A stretch of 64,000 bases of DNA from Tenacibaculum finnmarkense. Its GTDB lineage: Bacteria; Bacteroidota; Bacteroidia; Flavobacteriales; Flavobacteriaceae. Numbering within the stretch: position 1 is the first letter of the stretch; each line of letters starts with the position of its first letter. Shown here one piece after another: positions 35,620-44,293 of this stretch. The stretch is taken from NCBI RefSeq assembly GCF_900239185.1, contig NZ_OENA01000038.1, forward strand, positions 124,001 to 188,000. The letters run 5' to 3'. The position numbers were made by a program, and so were the translations under genes. Under the pieces are notes generated by a model, which worked only from the letters and a program-made list of their open reading frames with translations, had not been told where the DNA came from and ran no database searches.

Positions 35620-37200
35620 ATGGCAGGAATTAAACCAGCTGAAGTTTCAGCAATTTTAAAGGAACAATTAACAAACTTCGAGTCTAAAGCTTCATTAAAT
35701 GAAGTAGGTACCGTATTACAAGTAGGTGATGGTATTGCTCGTGTTTATGGTTTGTCTAATGTACAATATGGTGAATTAGTAGAATTCGATAACGGATTAG
35801 AAGGTATCGTATTAAACTTAGAAGAAGATAATGCAGGTGTTGTATTATTAGGTGCTTCTACATCAGTAAGAGAAGGTTCTGTTGTAAAACGTACAGAACG
35901 TATTGCTTCTTTAAGAGCTGGAGAAGGTATTGTAGGACGTGTTGTAAATACATTAGGACAGCCAATTGATGGTAAAGGACCTATTGAAGGTAAAACATAC
36001 GAAATGCCTTTAGAGCGTAGAGCTCCTGGAGTTATTTATCGTGAGCCTGTAACCGAACCAATGCAAACTGGTATTAAAGCTATTGACGCTATGATTCCTG
36101 TAGGACGTGGTCAACGTGAGTTAATTATTGGTGACCGTCAAACTGGTAAATCTACCGTTGCTCTTGATACTATTTTAAATCAAAAAGAATTTTACGATGC
36201 TGGGAAACCAGTATACTGTATATATGTTGCTATTGGTCAAAAAGCATCTACTGTAGCAGCAATTGCTAACATGTTAGAAGACAAAGGCGCAATGGCTTAT
36301 ACTACAATTGTAGCAGCAAATGCATCTGATCCTGCAGCAATGCAAGTGTATGCACCTTTCGCAGGAGCAGCAATTGGAGAATTTTTTAGAGATACCGGAA
36401 GACCAGCTTTAATTGTTTATGATGATTTATCTAAACAAGCAGTTGCATACCGTGAAATTTCTTTATTATTAAGAAGACCACCGGGACGTGAGGCATATCC
36501 TGGAGATGTATTTTACTTACACTCTCGTTTATTAGAACGTGCTGCAAAGCTTATCAACGATGATAAAATTGCAAGTGAAATGAATGATTTACCTGATTCT
36601 TTAAGAGGAGTTGTAAAAGGTGGAGGTTCTTTAACTGCATTACCAATTATTGAAACACAAGCAGGAGATGTATCAGCATATATCCCTACAAACGTAATTT
36701 CGATTACCGATGGGCAAATTTTCTTAGATGGAGATTTATTTAACTCTGGTGTTCGTCCAGCAATTAACGTAGGTATTTCAGTATCTCGTGTTGGTGGTAA
36801 CGCTCAGATTAAATCTATGAAAAAAGTATCTGGTACTTTAAAATTAGATCAAGCACAATATCGTGAATTAGAAGCATTCGCTAAGTTTGGTTCTGATTTA
36901 GATGCAGCTACTTTAAATGTAATTTCAAAAGGACAACGTAATGTTGAAATTTTAAAGCAAGCACAAAACGATCCTTATACCGTAGAAAATCAGATTGCAA
37001 TCATTTATGCAGGTTCTAAAAACTTGTTAAAAGATGTACCTGTTAAAAAGGTAAAAGAATTTGAAAAAGATTATATTCAGTATTTAAATGCAAAGCATAA
37101 AGCTATTTTAAATACCTTAAAAGCAGGGAAATTAACTGAAGAAGTAATTGATACTTTAACAGCAGCTGCAAAAGAAATTTCAGCTAAATTTAAGGCTTAA
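35620..37200 (+). CDS. atpA: ATP synthase F1 subunit alpha
   Basis: A 526-residue alpha subunit. The Walker [11 protein letters not shown], the catalytic-interface Arg region and the [20 protein letters not shown] signature are present. It carries non-catalytic nucleotide sites in the F1 head. Length is slightly above E. coli (513) because of N- and C-terminal differences. A hairpin separates it from atpG. Confidence 0.97.
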   Translation: MAGIKPAEVSAILKEQLTNFESKASLNEVGTVLQVGDGIARVYGLSNVQYGELVEFDNGLEGIVLNLEEDNAGVVLLGASTSVREGSVVKRTERIASLRAGEGIVGRVVNTLGQPIDGKGPIEGKTYEMPLERRAPGVIYREPVTEPMQTGIKAIDAMIPVGRGQRELIIGDRQTGKSTVALDTILNQKEFYDAGKPVYCIYVAIGQKASTVAAIANMLEDKGAMAYTTIVAANASDPAAMQVYAPFAGAAIGEFFRDTGRPALIVYDDLSKQAVAYREISLLLRRPPGREAYPGDVFYLHSRLLERAAKLINDDKIASEMNDLPDSLRGVVKGGGSLTALPIIETQAGDVSAYIPTNVISITDGQIFLDGDLFNSGVRPAINVGISVSRVGGNAQIKSMKKVSGTLKLDQAQYRELEAFAKFGSDLDAATLNVISKGQRNVEILKQAQNDPYTVENQIAIIYAGSKNLLKDVPVKKVKEFEKDYIQYLNAKHKAILNTLKAGKLTEEVIDTLTAAAKEISAKFKA

Positions 37201-37208
37201 TAAATAAT

Positions 37209-37253
37209 TTTAATATTGAATATTTCGAGGTATTCGGAATATTCAATATTAAA
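37209..37253 (+). other. Perfect inverted repeat between atpA and atpG
   Basis: A 16-bp perfect stem (37209-37224 / 37238-37253), AT-rich, with a 13-nt loop. There is no T-run after it, so it is more likely an RNA stability or translation element than a terminator. Confidence 0.7.
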
Positions 37254-37270
37254 TGCTAACTACTATTTGT

Positions 37271-38131
37271 ATGGCAAATTTAAAAGAGATACGTAACAGA
37301 ATTACTTCGATAAAATCAACAATGCAGATTACCTCTGCCATGAAAATGGTATCGGCTGCAAAGTTAAAGAAAGCACAAGATGCAATTACGGCAATGCGCC
37401 CATATTCGTCTAAGCTTACTGAATTATTACAAAGCTTAAGCGCTACTTTAGATAGTGATGCTAGCGGTGTATATTCAACACAAAAAGAAGTAAAAAATGT
37501 ATTACTAGTTGTAATTACCTCAAACAGAGGTTTGTGTGGTGGTTTTAACTCTTCTATTGTTAAAAGAACAATAAAAGCTATTGATGAAAAATACAGTAAT
37601 GTTGCTGTTGATTTATTAACAATAGGTAAAAAAGGAGATGATATTTTAGCAAAACAGCATACGGTTATTGAAAACAGAAATGATATTTTTGATGATTTAA
37701 CGTATGATAATGTTGCTGAAGTTGCACAGAAAATAATGGATTTATACGTAGCTGGTTCTTACCAAAAAGTAGAGCTTATTTACAATCAATTTAAAAATGC
37801 AGCAACTCAAATACCACAATTAGAGCAATTCTTACCAATTGAGCCAGTAGAAAGTGATGAAAATGTAACATTAGATTATGTTTTTGAACCTTCTAAAGAA
37901 GAGATTGTTTTAGAATTGATTCCTAAGTCATTAAAAACACAATTATACAAAGCAATTCGTGATTCATTTGCATCAGAACACGGAGCTCGTATGACTGCAA
38001 TGCACAAGGCAACTGATAATGCAACTGAATTACGTGATGAGTTATTATTAACGTATAACAAAGCTCGTCAGGCAGCTATTACTAACGAAATTTTAGAAAT
38101 TGTTGGTGGTGCAGAAGCATTAAATAACTAA
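37271..38131 (+). CDS. atpG: ATP synthase F1 subunit gamma
   Basis: A 286-residue gamma subunit, the usual length. The start is the ATG at 37271 (MANLKEIRNRITSIKST, a conserved N-terminus); six in-frame codons upstream overlap the hairpin end and are not family-like. The central TSNRGLCGGFNSSIV and the C-terminal helix ending EILEIVGGAEAL complete the coiled coil that rotates inside F1. The cluster ends here: atpD and atpC are absent and must lie elsewhere. Confidence 0.96.
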   Translation: MANLKEIRNRITSIKSTMQITSAMKMVSAAKLKKAQDAITAMRPYSSKLTELLQSLSATLDSDASGVYSTQKEVKNVLLVVITSNRGLCGGFNSSIVKRTIKAIDEKYSNVAVDLLTIGKKGDDILAKQHTVIENRNDIFDDLTYDNVAEVAQKIMDLYVAGSYQKVELIYNQFKNAATQIPQLEQFLPIEPVESDENVTLDYVFEPSKEEIVLELIPKSLKTQLYKAIRDSFASEHGARMTAMHKATDNATELRDELLLTYNKARQAAITNEILEIVGGAEALNN

Positions 38132-38180
38132 AAAATTATAGTTTTTATCAATTTAATTGATGAAAAATTAATTTATATAA

Positions 38181-38210
38181 AAAAAGCGAATCCATTTGGA
38201 TTCGCTTTTT
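38181..38210. terminator. Bidirectional terminator between atpG and dxs
   Basis: Stem AAAAAGCGAATCC / GGATTCGCTTTTT with an ATTT loop, T-runs in both directions, between convergent genes. Confidence 0.93.
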
Positions 38211-38221
38211 TTTAATGAAGT

Positions 38222-40048
38222 TTAAACAGATTCTAATAATTCTTCAATTTTTTCTTGAATACTTTTTGTATCAATATTTAATAAAACTTGTAATTCTTCC
38301 ACCGTTCCGTGGTCAATAAATTCATCTGGAATCCCTAAAATATCAATACTGCCTTGGTAGTTTTCTTCGGATGCATATTCTAAAATAGCAGAACCAAAAC
38401 CACCGCTTACGGTTCCGTCTTCTAGGGTGATAATGCTATCAAAATCAGTAAAAATAGCAGCTAATAATTTTTTATCCAAAGGTTTTACAAAACGCATATC
38501 ATAATGCGCTACACTATTGCTATTTTCTAGTTGATTTATGGCTTCAAAAACAGTATCGGCAATTGTTCCTACCGATAATATTGCGACTTTATTTTTTAAT
38601 TTTTCAAATGATTTTTTAGATGATTTTTCAAGGTGATTATTTAATTTTTTAAGGCAAACAGCTTTTCCTATTTGAATTTCTTCAAAAGGAAGTTGCCATT
38701 TTTCTAATTGACCTGTACCTCTTGGATATCGAATTGCAATAGGATTTTTTAAACCTAATTGCGCCGTAAACATAATATTTCGAAGTTCAATTTCGTTACG
38801 AGGTGCAAAAATGATCATATTTGGAATTAAGCGTAAATATGCCAAATCGAAAACTCCGTGATGCGTTGCACCGTCTTGCCCAACCAAACCTGCTCTGTCG
38901 ATACAGAAAATAACAGGTAAATTTTGCAAGGCAACATCATGAATTATCTGGTCGAAAGAACGCTGTAAAAAGGTAGAATAAATAGCGCAAAATGGCATAA
39001 TATTTTGAGTTGCCATTCCTGCGGATAAAGTAACGGCATGCTGTTCGGCAATACCAACATCAAAAGTACGCTCAGGAAATTCGGCTAACATTTCATTTAA
39101 AGAACTTCCTGAAAGCATTGCAGGTGTAATACCTACAATTTTTTTATTTTGATGCGCTAATTCAATTAATGTTTTTCCAAAAACATCTTGAAATTTAGTA
39201 AATTTACTTTTCTTTTTAGGCAATACATCGCCTGAAATTTTATCAAATTTTCCTGGAGCATGATATTTTACTTGGTCTTGCTCTGCCTGTCGCAAACCTT
39301 TTCCTTTGGTGGTAATTATATGTAAAAATTTTGGTCCTTTAACTTCTTTCAAACGGTTTAATTCTGATAAAAGTTCTTCAAAATTATGCCCATCAATAGG
39401 GCCTGAATATTCAAAGTTTAAGGCTTCAAAAATATTATGTTGCTCAATATCCGACCTTGTCGATTTTATCCGTGTTAAATATCCTTTTAAAGCACCAACT
39501 GAAGGATCAATTCCAATAGCATTATCATTTAAAATAACTAATAAATTAGCATCGGTATCGCCTGCATGATTCAAGGCTTCAAAAGCCATTCCGCTCGCAA
39601 TAGAAGCATCGCCAATAATAGCAATATGATGTTTATTACTTCCTTGTATTTTAGAGGCAATTGCCATTCCTAAAGCCGCTGAAATAGAAGTAGAAGAGTG
39701 CCCAACGCCAAAAGTATCGTAAGCACTTTCGCTACGTTTTGGGAAACCTGAAATACCGCCTAATTGTCGGTTGCTATGAAAAACGTCTTTTCTGCCTGTT
39801 AAAATTTTATGCCCATAGGCTTGATGCCCAACATCCCAAACAAATTGGTCGGTTGGTGTATCGAATACATAATGCAAGGCAATGGTGAGTTCAACAACAC
39901 CTAAACTTGCGCCTAAATGACCTTCTTTTGTGGCGACAACATCAATAATAAATTCACGTAATTCTGTGGCTAATAATGGCAGTTTATCAGCAGATAATTT
40001 CCTTATATCCGAAGGAAAATTAATATTTTTTAACAGCTTTTTTGGCAT
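38222..40048 (-). CDS. dxs: 1-deoxy-D-xylulose-5-phosphate synthase
   Basis: A 608-residue thiamine diphosphate enzyme that condenses pyruvate and glyceraldehyde-3-phosphate, the first step of the MEP isoprenoid pathway. The TPP-binding GDASIASGMAFEALN, the catalytic-His-rich VGHQAYGHKIL, and DRAGLVGQDGATHHG are visible. Length is near the typical 620. It is divergent from rsmI with only 39 bp between, and its -7 box (TACATTTG, 40053-40060, minus strand) lies 4 bp upstream of the ATG, implying an almost leaderless message. Confidence 0.96.
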   Translation of the reverse strand: MPKKLLKNINFPSDIRKLSADKLPLLATELREFIIDVVATKEGHLGASLGVVELTIALHYVFDTPTDQFVWDVGHQAYGHKILTGRKDVFHSNRQLGGISGFPKRSESAYDTFGVGHSSTSISAALGMAIASKIQGSNKHHIAIIGDASIASGMAFEALNHAGDTDANLLVILNDNAIGIDPSVGALKGYLTRIKSTRSDIEQHNIFEALNFEYSGPIDGHNFEELLSELNRLKEVKGPKFLHIITTKGKGLRQAEQDQVKYHAPGKFDKISGDVLPKKKSKFTKFQDVFGKTLIELAHQNKKIVGITPAMLSGSSLNEMLAEFPERTFDVGIAEQHAVTLSAGMATQNIMPFCAIYSTFLQRSFDQIIHDVALQNLPVIFCIDRAGLVGQDGATHHGVFDLAYLRLIPNMIIFAPRNEIELRNIMFTAQLGLKNPIAIRYPRGTGQLEKWQLPFEEIQIGKAVCLKKLNNHLEKSSKKSFEKLKNKVAILSVGTIADTVFEAINQLENSNSVAHYDMRFVKPLDKKLLAAIFTDFDSIITLEDGTVSGGFGSAILEYASEENYQGSIDILGIPDEFIDHGTVEELQVLLNIDTKSIQEKIEELLESV

Positions 40049-40052
40049 AGCG

Positions 40053-40060
40053 CAAATGTA
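40053..40060 (-). promoter_or_regulatory. -7 box of the dxs promoter
   Basis: TACATTTG on the minus strand ends 4 bp before the dxs start, so transcription should begin at or very near the start codon. Confidence 0.5.
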
Positions 40061-40075
40061 CTAAAAACTTTGTTG

Positions 40076-40083
40076 TAGCTTTG
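40076..40083 (+). promoter_or_regulatory. -7 box of the rsmI promoter
   Basis: TAGCTTTG ends 4 bp before the rsmI ATG at 40088, again predicting a leaderless or very short leader. Confidence 0.5.
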
Positions 40084-40087
40084 CCGT

Positions 40088-40759
40088 ATGAGTAAATTGT
40101 ATTTGGTACCAACCCCTATCGGGAATTTAGAAGATATTACGCTAAGAGCGCTTAGAATATTAAAAGAAGTCGATTTTATTTTGGCGGAAGACACGCGTAC
40201 TAGTGGAAAATTGTTAAAACATTTTGAAATTGGAACACAAATGTACAGCCATCATATGCACAACGAGCATAAATCGGTTGATGGTGTTTTAAATCGCTTA
40301 AAAAATGGTGAAACCTGTGCCTTAATTTCTGATGCTGGAACTCCAGCTATTTCTGATCCTGGTTTTTTATTAACCAGAGCTTGTGTACAACAAAATATTG
40401 AGGTAGAATGTTTGCCTGGTGCAACTGCTTTTGTACCTGCTTTGGTAAATTCTGGTTTGCCAAATGATAAATTTGTTTTCGAAGGATTTTTACCTGTTAA
40501 AAAAGGAAGGCAAACCCGTTTAACGCTTTTATCCGAAGAAAATAGAACCATGATTTTTTACGAAAGCCCGCATAAATTATTAAAAACATTAGCCCATTTT
40601 GGCGAATATTTTGGACAAGACAGGCAAATATCAGTTTCTAGAGAATTGACAAAATTATTTGAAGAAACCAAGCGAGGAACAGTAGCAGAAGTGTTATCAT
40701 ATTATACTTTAAAACCCGCCAAAGGCGAAATTGTGATTGTTGTTGATGGTAAAAAATAA
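40088..40759 (+). CDS. rsmI: 16S rRNA (cytidine-1402-2'-O)-methyltransferase
   Basis: A 223-residue SAM-dependent methyltransferase of the tetrapyrrole-methylase fold. It 2'-O-methylates C1402 in the decoding centre. Motifs are LVPTPIGNLEDIT at the N-terminus, LAEDTRTSGKLL, LISDAGTPAISDPG and the C-terminal SREL.K.FEE region. It is shorter than E. coli (286): the family's C-terminal accessory part is missing, as in most Bacteroidota. The stop abuts the convergent membrane-protein gene (no gap). Confidence 0.95.
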   Translation: MSKLYLVPTPIGNLEDITLRALRILKEVDFILAEDTRTSGKLLKHFEIGTQMYSHHMHNEHKSVDGVLNRLKNGETCALISDAGTPAISDPGFLLTRACVQQNIEVECLPGATAFVPALVNSGLPNDKFVFEGFLPVKKGRQTRLTLLSEENRTMIFYESPHKLLKTLAHFGEYFGQDRQISVSRELTKLFEETKRGTVAEVLSYYTLKPAKGEIVIVVDGKK

Positions 40760-41452
40760 TTAAACAAGTTGGTATTCGGGGTAGTGGTTTTTCATTATTT
40801 CTTCGGATGTATTTGGGATTAAAATTAACGTAATATATCCTGATAAAACTAAAAGTGTTGAAAATATTGATAAACCTATTACCCAATAGCTATTATCGAG
40901 TTTTTCACCCATAGAAATGATATTAGAGATATTTGAAAATAAAACGATAAAGTTACTAGCGGCTAATTTGTAAATAAAATTTTCGAGCAACCATTTTTTG
41001 TTGGTTTTGGCTATTTTTTGTTTCTGTTGACTAAATAACAGTCGGCATTTTATCAGTAAAAACAGAAAGAAAACAACATAAAAACTAATATAGCTATACG
41101 CACCAAAAACAGGTATTTTATACATATTATAAAAGCTTAAAAAGATAGAAAATGTTATGATTATTTTAGGGAGTGTAAACCATTGTTTTAATAAATTCCA
41201 TAAAATTATACGGTATTTTTTAGCAACCTGTTTTTGTTTTTCTTCTAAAATATCCATAAAACCAAATACGCCAAATTTTTTGAATGAAATGTCACGTGCT
41301 TTTTCAAAAGTTACTGTAGGTTTTTCGATGTAAATTTGTTCGATATCGTTTGCTAAATGATCGACTAATTCGGTTTGTACATCGTAAAACTCCACAAAAT
41401 GTTGCTGTGTAAATTTGTAAAGTTGGGCTATATTTTGATTGGTTAATTGCAT
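40760..41452 (-). CDS. PadR-linked membrane protein, third paralogue
   Basis: A 230-residue protein. The N-terminal soluble helical segment MQLTNQNIAQLYKF ... TELVDHLANDIE (about 1-38) is homologous to the starts of the two genes upstream. A middle helix with FEKARDISFKKFG follows, and the rest has about four or five transmembrane helices. This layout resembles HAAS/permease-prefix membrane proteins encoded next to PadR regulators in other bacteria, but no function is shown. It is last in the padR operon (2 bp after the second paralogue) and convergent with rsmI without a gap. Confidence 0.75.
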   Translation of the reverse strand: MQLTNQNIAQLYKFTQQHFVEFYDVQTELVDHLANDIEQIYIEKPTVTFEKARDISFKKFGVFGFMDILEEKQKQVAKKYRIILWNLLKQWFTLPKIIITFSIFLSFYNMYKIPVFGAYSYISFYVVFFLFLLIKCRLLFSQQKQKIAKTNKKWLLENFIYKLAASNFIVLFSNISNIISMGEKLDNSYWVIGLSIFSTLLVLSGYITLILIPNTSEEIMKNHYPEYQLV

Positions 41453-41454
41453 GA

Positions 41455-42120
41455 TTATTCTACGAGATATTTATACTTGGTTTGTATCGTTTTTTGTTTA
41501 GAAATAAAACTTTGATGTATTATATAAATAACTATAATTACAATTAAGTGTATATAGGAAAAATAAAAACTGAAAATAGGTCTTTGGTTAAAATTTATAA
41601 TACTAGCTGTGTGTACAATGCTTAAAGTTAAAAAAATAGTGATTGAATTATAAGCATTTACTATTTTAATTAACTGATGTTTTTTCATAAAAGAAATAGT
41701 GTTGTAAGCGAAATACGCCATTTCAATGAAAAGGCATGTAAACAAAAAATACTCCGATATTTCGGGTTTATAGTTTATCAAATACAAAGCAATTACTAAA
41801 AACAAACCAACAGTTAAACAATGAATAGGTTTAGATAATTGAAATATAGAATTTTTAGCGATACTCAAATAATCAGCCAAAAATTTGCGCTTTATTATCG
41901 AATTATATTCAAGTAAAAGAGCTGTTTTTCTACTCAACATATATTTAATAAAAGGAGTTTGAAGACGGCTATTTTCAAAAAAAGCATCAGTATTTTCAAT
42001 GTTATTTTCAATTTCAGAAGCAATATGATCAACCATTTCAAAGCGAATATCAATATATTCAACGCCAATTCCTTCTAGAAAATTGTTAATTCTACGAGTT
42101 TGTTCTTGAGTTAATTGCAT
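41455..42120 (-). CDS. PadR-linked membrane protein, second paralogue
   Basis: A 221-residue protein. MQLTQEQTRRINNFL and YIDIRFEMVDHIASEIE form the soluble N-terminal domain shared with its neighbours, then about five hydrophobic helices. It overlaps the first paralogue by 10 bp and is followed 2 bp later by the third. The order of soluble helix then membrane bundle suggests a sensor or transporter partner of the PadR regulator; no catalytic residues are recognisable. Confidence 0.75.
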   Translation of the reverse strand: MQLTQEQTRRINNFLEGIGVEYIDIRFEMVDHIASEIENNIENTDAFFENSRLQTPFIKYMLSRKTALLLEYNSIIKRKFLADYLSIAKNSIFQLSKPIHCLTVGLFLVIALYLINYKPEISEYFLFTCLFIEMAYFAYNTISFMKKHQLIKIVNAYNSITIFLTLSIVHTASIINFNQRPIFSFYFSYIHLIVIIVIYIIHQSFISKQKTIQTKYKYLVE

Positions 42121-42719
42121 TTTATCATAATTTTTTGATGTTCTTTATAAAGCTTATAGCCTAAAAAGCTATTACAGAATATTAAAAAAACATAAAAAGA
42201 GGATATTTCAGGTAAAAGAAACGCGATAAAAAGTAGCAGTAAACTTGGGATTATAAATTTTTCAAAGAGAAATAAAAAGGTGGTTTTTAATTTTCTCATC
42301 TTAAAATAAAAATATCCGTTAATAATTGCTAAACCAACACCAATTGTTAAAAAAAAGAATGAATTATCCGATAAAAAAGAAGAAATAGTTGATTTTTCAC
42401 CAATCAAAAAAGCTTGTAAAAAAACTGCTATAAAAGAAAAGATAAGCCAATATTTCCCTAAATTTACTGCTTTGTTAATTACAATTTTTGGTCTATTGTA
42501 TAAAATACCTATTAGAAAACTACTGGTAAATTCTAAATCTTTATGCCATTTTCCTGTACTTTGCTTAAAAGCATCTTCAAAAGGAATTCCTTGTTCCAAA
42601 AGAGATTCTATATCAGAAATAATATGATCTAAAACTTCGAACCGAACATCGATATAATCTAGTTTTTTGTAGCTAAGAAAATTTTCTACACACTGTATTT
42701 GTTCTTGAGTTAATTCCAT
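42111..42719 (-). CDS. PadR-linked membrane protein, first paralogue
   Basis: A 202-residue protein beginning MELTQEQIQCVENFL with YIDVRFEVLDHIISDIE (N-terminal helical domain), then FEDAFKQSTGKW and about four transmembrane helices. It starts 12 bp after padR and overlaps the second paralogue by 10 bp, so all four genes are one operon. No known enzyme or transporter family is evident. Confidence 0.75.
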   Translation of the reverse strand: MELTQEQIQCVENFLSYKKLDYIDVRFEVLDHIISDIESLLEQGIPFEDAFKQSTGKWHKDLEFTSSFLIGILYNRPKIVINKAVNLGKYWLIFSFIAVFLQAFLIGEKSTISSFLSDNSFFFLTIGVGLAIINGYFYFKMRKLKTTFLFLFEKFIIPSLLLLFIAFLLPEISSFYVFLIFCNSFLGYKLYKEHQKIMIKCN

Positions 42720-42731
42720 AGTAATATGATT

Positions 42732-43070
42732 TTATTCTAAACTAAATTTAGGGTTTACCAATTGTTGCATCGTTTTTAAAAAATCTTGCATTTCAGCTAG
42801 TTTGTTAACGGTTTCTTTACTACCGCTTTCGGTTAATTTATAATATTTACGCAAGCGATTACCAACTTTTGCCACTTCTACATCTAACAATCCTTCGGCT
42901 TCTAATTTGTGTAAAGCAGGGTATAAAGCGCCTTCGGTAATTTTTAATTCGCCCTTGGTAAGCTCCTTTACTTTTTGCGTAATTTCATAGCCATACATTT
43001 TTTCATTTTGAGCTAAAAGCTTTAAAATGATGGTTTGTAAAGAGCCTTTATATAATTTCTGATTTCCCAT
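42732..43070 (-). CDS. PadR family transcriptional regulator
   Basis: A 112-residue winged-helix regulator of the PadR family. Its signature is complete: GSLQTIILKLLAQNEKMYGYEI, then LKITEGALYPALHKLEAEGL (wing and recognition helix) and RKYYKLTESG. PadR proteins are usually repressors that sense small molecules or act with partner membrane proteins. I start at the ATG at 43070 (MGNQKLYKGS), the normal family length; an upstream frame beginning with a non-ATG codon would run through the promoter. It heads the four-gene operon and a perfect inverted repeat covers its promoter. Confidence 0.93.
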   Translation of the reverse strand: MGNQKLYKGSLQTIILKLLAQNEKMYGYEITQKVKELTKGELKITEGALYPALHKLEAEGLLDVEVAKVGNRLRKYYKLTESGSKETVNKLAEMQDFLKTMQQLVNPKFSLE

Positions 43071-43113
43071 TTTTGTAAACAATAAATAAACTTCAAACTG
43101 TTTTAAAGTGATA

Positions 43114-43121
43114 CAAATATA
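43114..43121 (-). promoter_or_regulatory. -7 box of the padR promoter
   Basis: TATATTTG on the minus strand (TAnnTTTG), 43 bp before the padR ATG. Its upstream half overlaps the inverted repeat at 43118-43140. Confidence 0.5.
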
Positions 43122-43140
43122 CATAATTTTCTTATGTATA
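43118..43140. promoter_or_regulatory. Probable PadR operator
   Basis: A perfect 9-bp inverted repeat TATACATAA / TTATGTATA with a 5-bp spacer (TTTTC) overlaps the -7 box and the spacer of the padR promoter. This is the position expected for autorepression. Confidence 0.6.
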
Positions 43141-43196
43141 AGTTTCTTAGGTATTATTTTATACAAACTCTCACAAATCATTTACTTAGTATTGCT

Positions 43197-43204
43197 TATT
43201 TTTG
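43197..43204 (+). promoter_or_regulatory. -7 box of the 2Fe-2S reductase promoter
   Basis: TATTTTTG (TAnnTTTG) ends 18 bp before the ATG at 43223. Confidence 0.4.
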
Positions 43205-43222
43205 TATATCTAAACTCGATAA

Positions 43223-44272
43223 ATGTCTACATTTCATAAATTAAATATTGAAAAAATAATCAAAGAAACTGCCGATGCTGTTTCTATATTATTCACCGTT
43301 CCTGCCGAATTAAAAGAAGCATATACTTTTATCGCAGGGCAATATGTTACTATAAAAGCAAGCATAAACGGGCAAGAAATAAGAAGAGCATATTCTATTT
43401 GTGCTTCGCCAAAAAGCAATCAAATTAAAGTAGCGGTAAAAGCAGTGGAAAAAGGTCTTTTTTCAACCTATGCAACGACCCAACTAAAAGAAAATACGGT
43501 TTTAGAAGTTTCTGAGCCTGAAGGAAAGTTTATTTTAGAGCCTAAAGCTGCTAAAAATTACCTAGCCTTTGCCGCAGGAAGTGGAATTACTCCTGTTTTA
43601 TCAATGATAAAAGCGGTGTTAGAAAAAGAAGTTTCATCAACTTTTACTTTGGTTTTTGGAAATAAAAAAGCCGAAAGCACTATTTTTTATGATGAATTAA
43701 ATGGGTTATCTGAGGCATATCCGAAGCAGTTTAACCTGCATTATATTTTTAGTAAAGAAGCAGTAGGTAACAGCAAATTTGGACGAATAGATAAAAGCCA
43801 TGTTAATTACTTTGTAAAAAATATTCATAAAGCTATTTCTTTTGATGCTACCTATATCTGTGGGCCCGAAGAAATGATTAATTTGGTGTCAGAAACCCTG
43901 CAAGAGGCTAATTTTGATAAAGAAAATATCCATTTTGAGTTGTTTACAGCAAGTGCTTCAGCAACTGAAATACCAGCGGCTTCTTCTGATGGAAAATCGG
44001 AAATTACGGTGTTGTTAGACGATGAAGAAACGACTTTTTCAATGGATAAAACCGACACACTTTTAGCTGCTTCTTTGCGCAACAAATTAGATGCACCCTA
44101 TTCTTGTCAGGGGGGTGTTTGTAGCAGTTGTATCGCAAAAGTTACTCAAGGAAAAGCAGTGATGTCTAAAAATTCTATTTTGTCGGATGATGAATTAGAA
44201 GATGGTTTTGTTTTAACCTGTGTAGCACATCCTTGTACACCAAAATTGGTACTTGATTTTGATGATATTTAG
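43223..44272 (+). CDS. FAD/2Fe-2S ferredoxin reductase (PaaE/HCP-reductase type)
   Basis: A 349-residue electron-transfer flavoprotein. The FAD-binding barrel has RRAYSICASP, the NAD(P) domain has FAAGSGITPVLSMI and YICGPEEMI, and the C-terminal plant-type ferredoxin domain has the cluster motif CQGGVCSSC plus a further Cys in VLTCVAHP. Such enzymes pass electrons from NAD(P)H to an oxygenase or a hybrid-cluster protein. The partner is not in this window, so the substrate cannot be named. Confidence 0.9.
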   Translation: MSTFHKLNIEKIIKETADAVSILFTVPAELKEAYTFIAGQYVTIKASINGQEIRRAYSICASPKSNQIKVAVKAVEKGLFSTYATTQLKENTVLEVSEPEGKFILEPKAAKNYLAFAAGSGITPVLSMIKAVLEKEVSSTFTLVFGNKKAESTIFYDELNGLSEAYPKQFNLHYIFSKEAVGNSKFGRIDKSHVNYFVKNIHKAISFDATYICGPEEMINLVSETLQEANFDKENIHFELFTASASATEIPAASSDGKSEITVLLDDEETTFSMDKTDTLLAASLRNKLDAPYSCQGGVCSSCIAKVTQGKAVMSKNSILSDDELEDGFVLTCVAHPCTPKLVLDFDDI

Positions 44273-44293
44273 AGCTAAACACAGCGTATAAAA

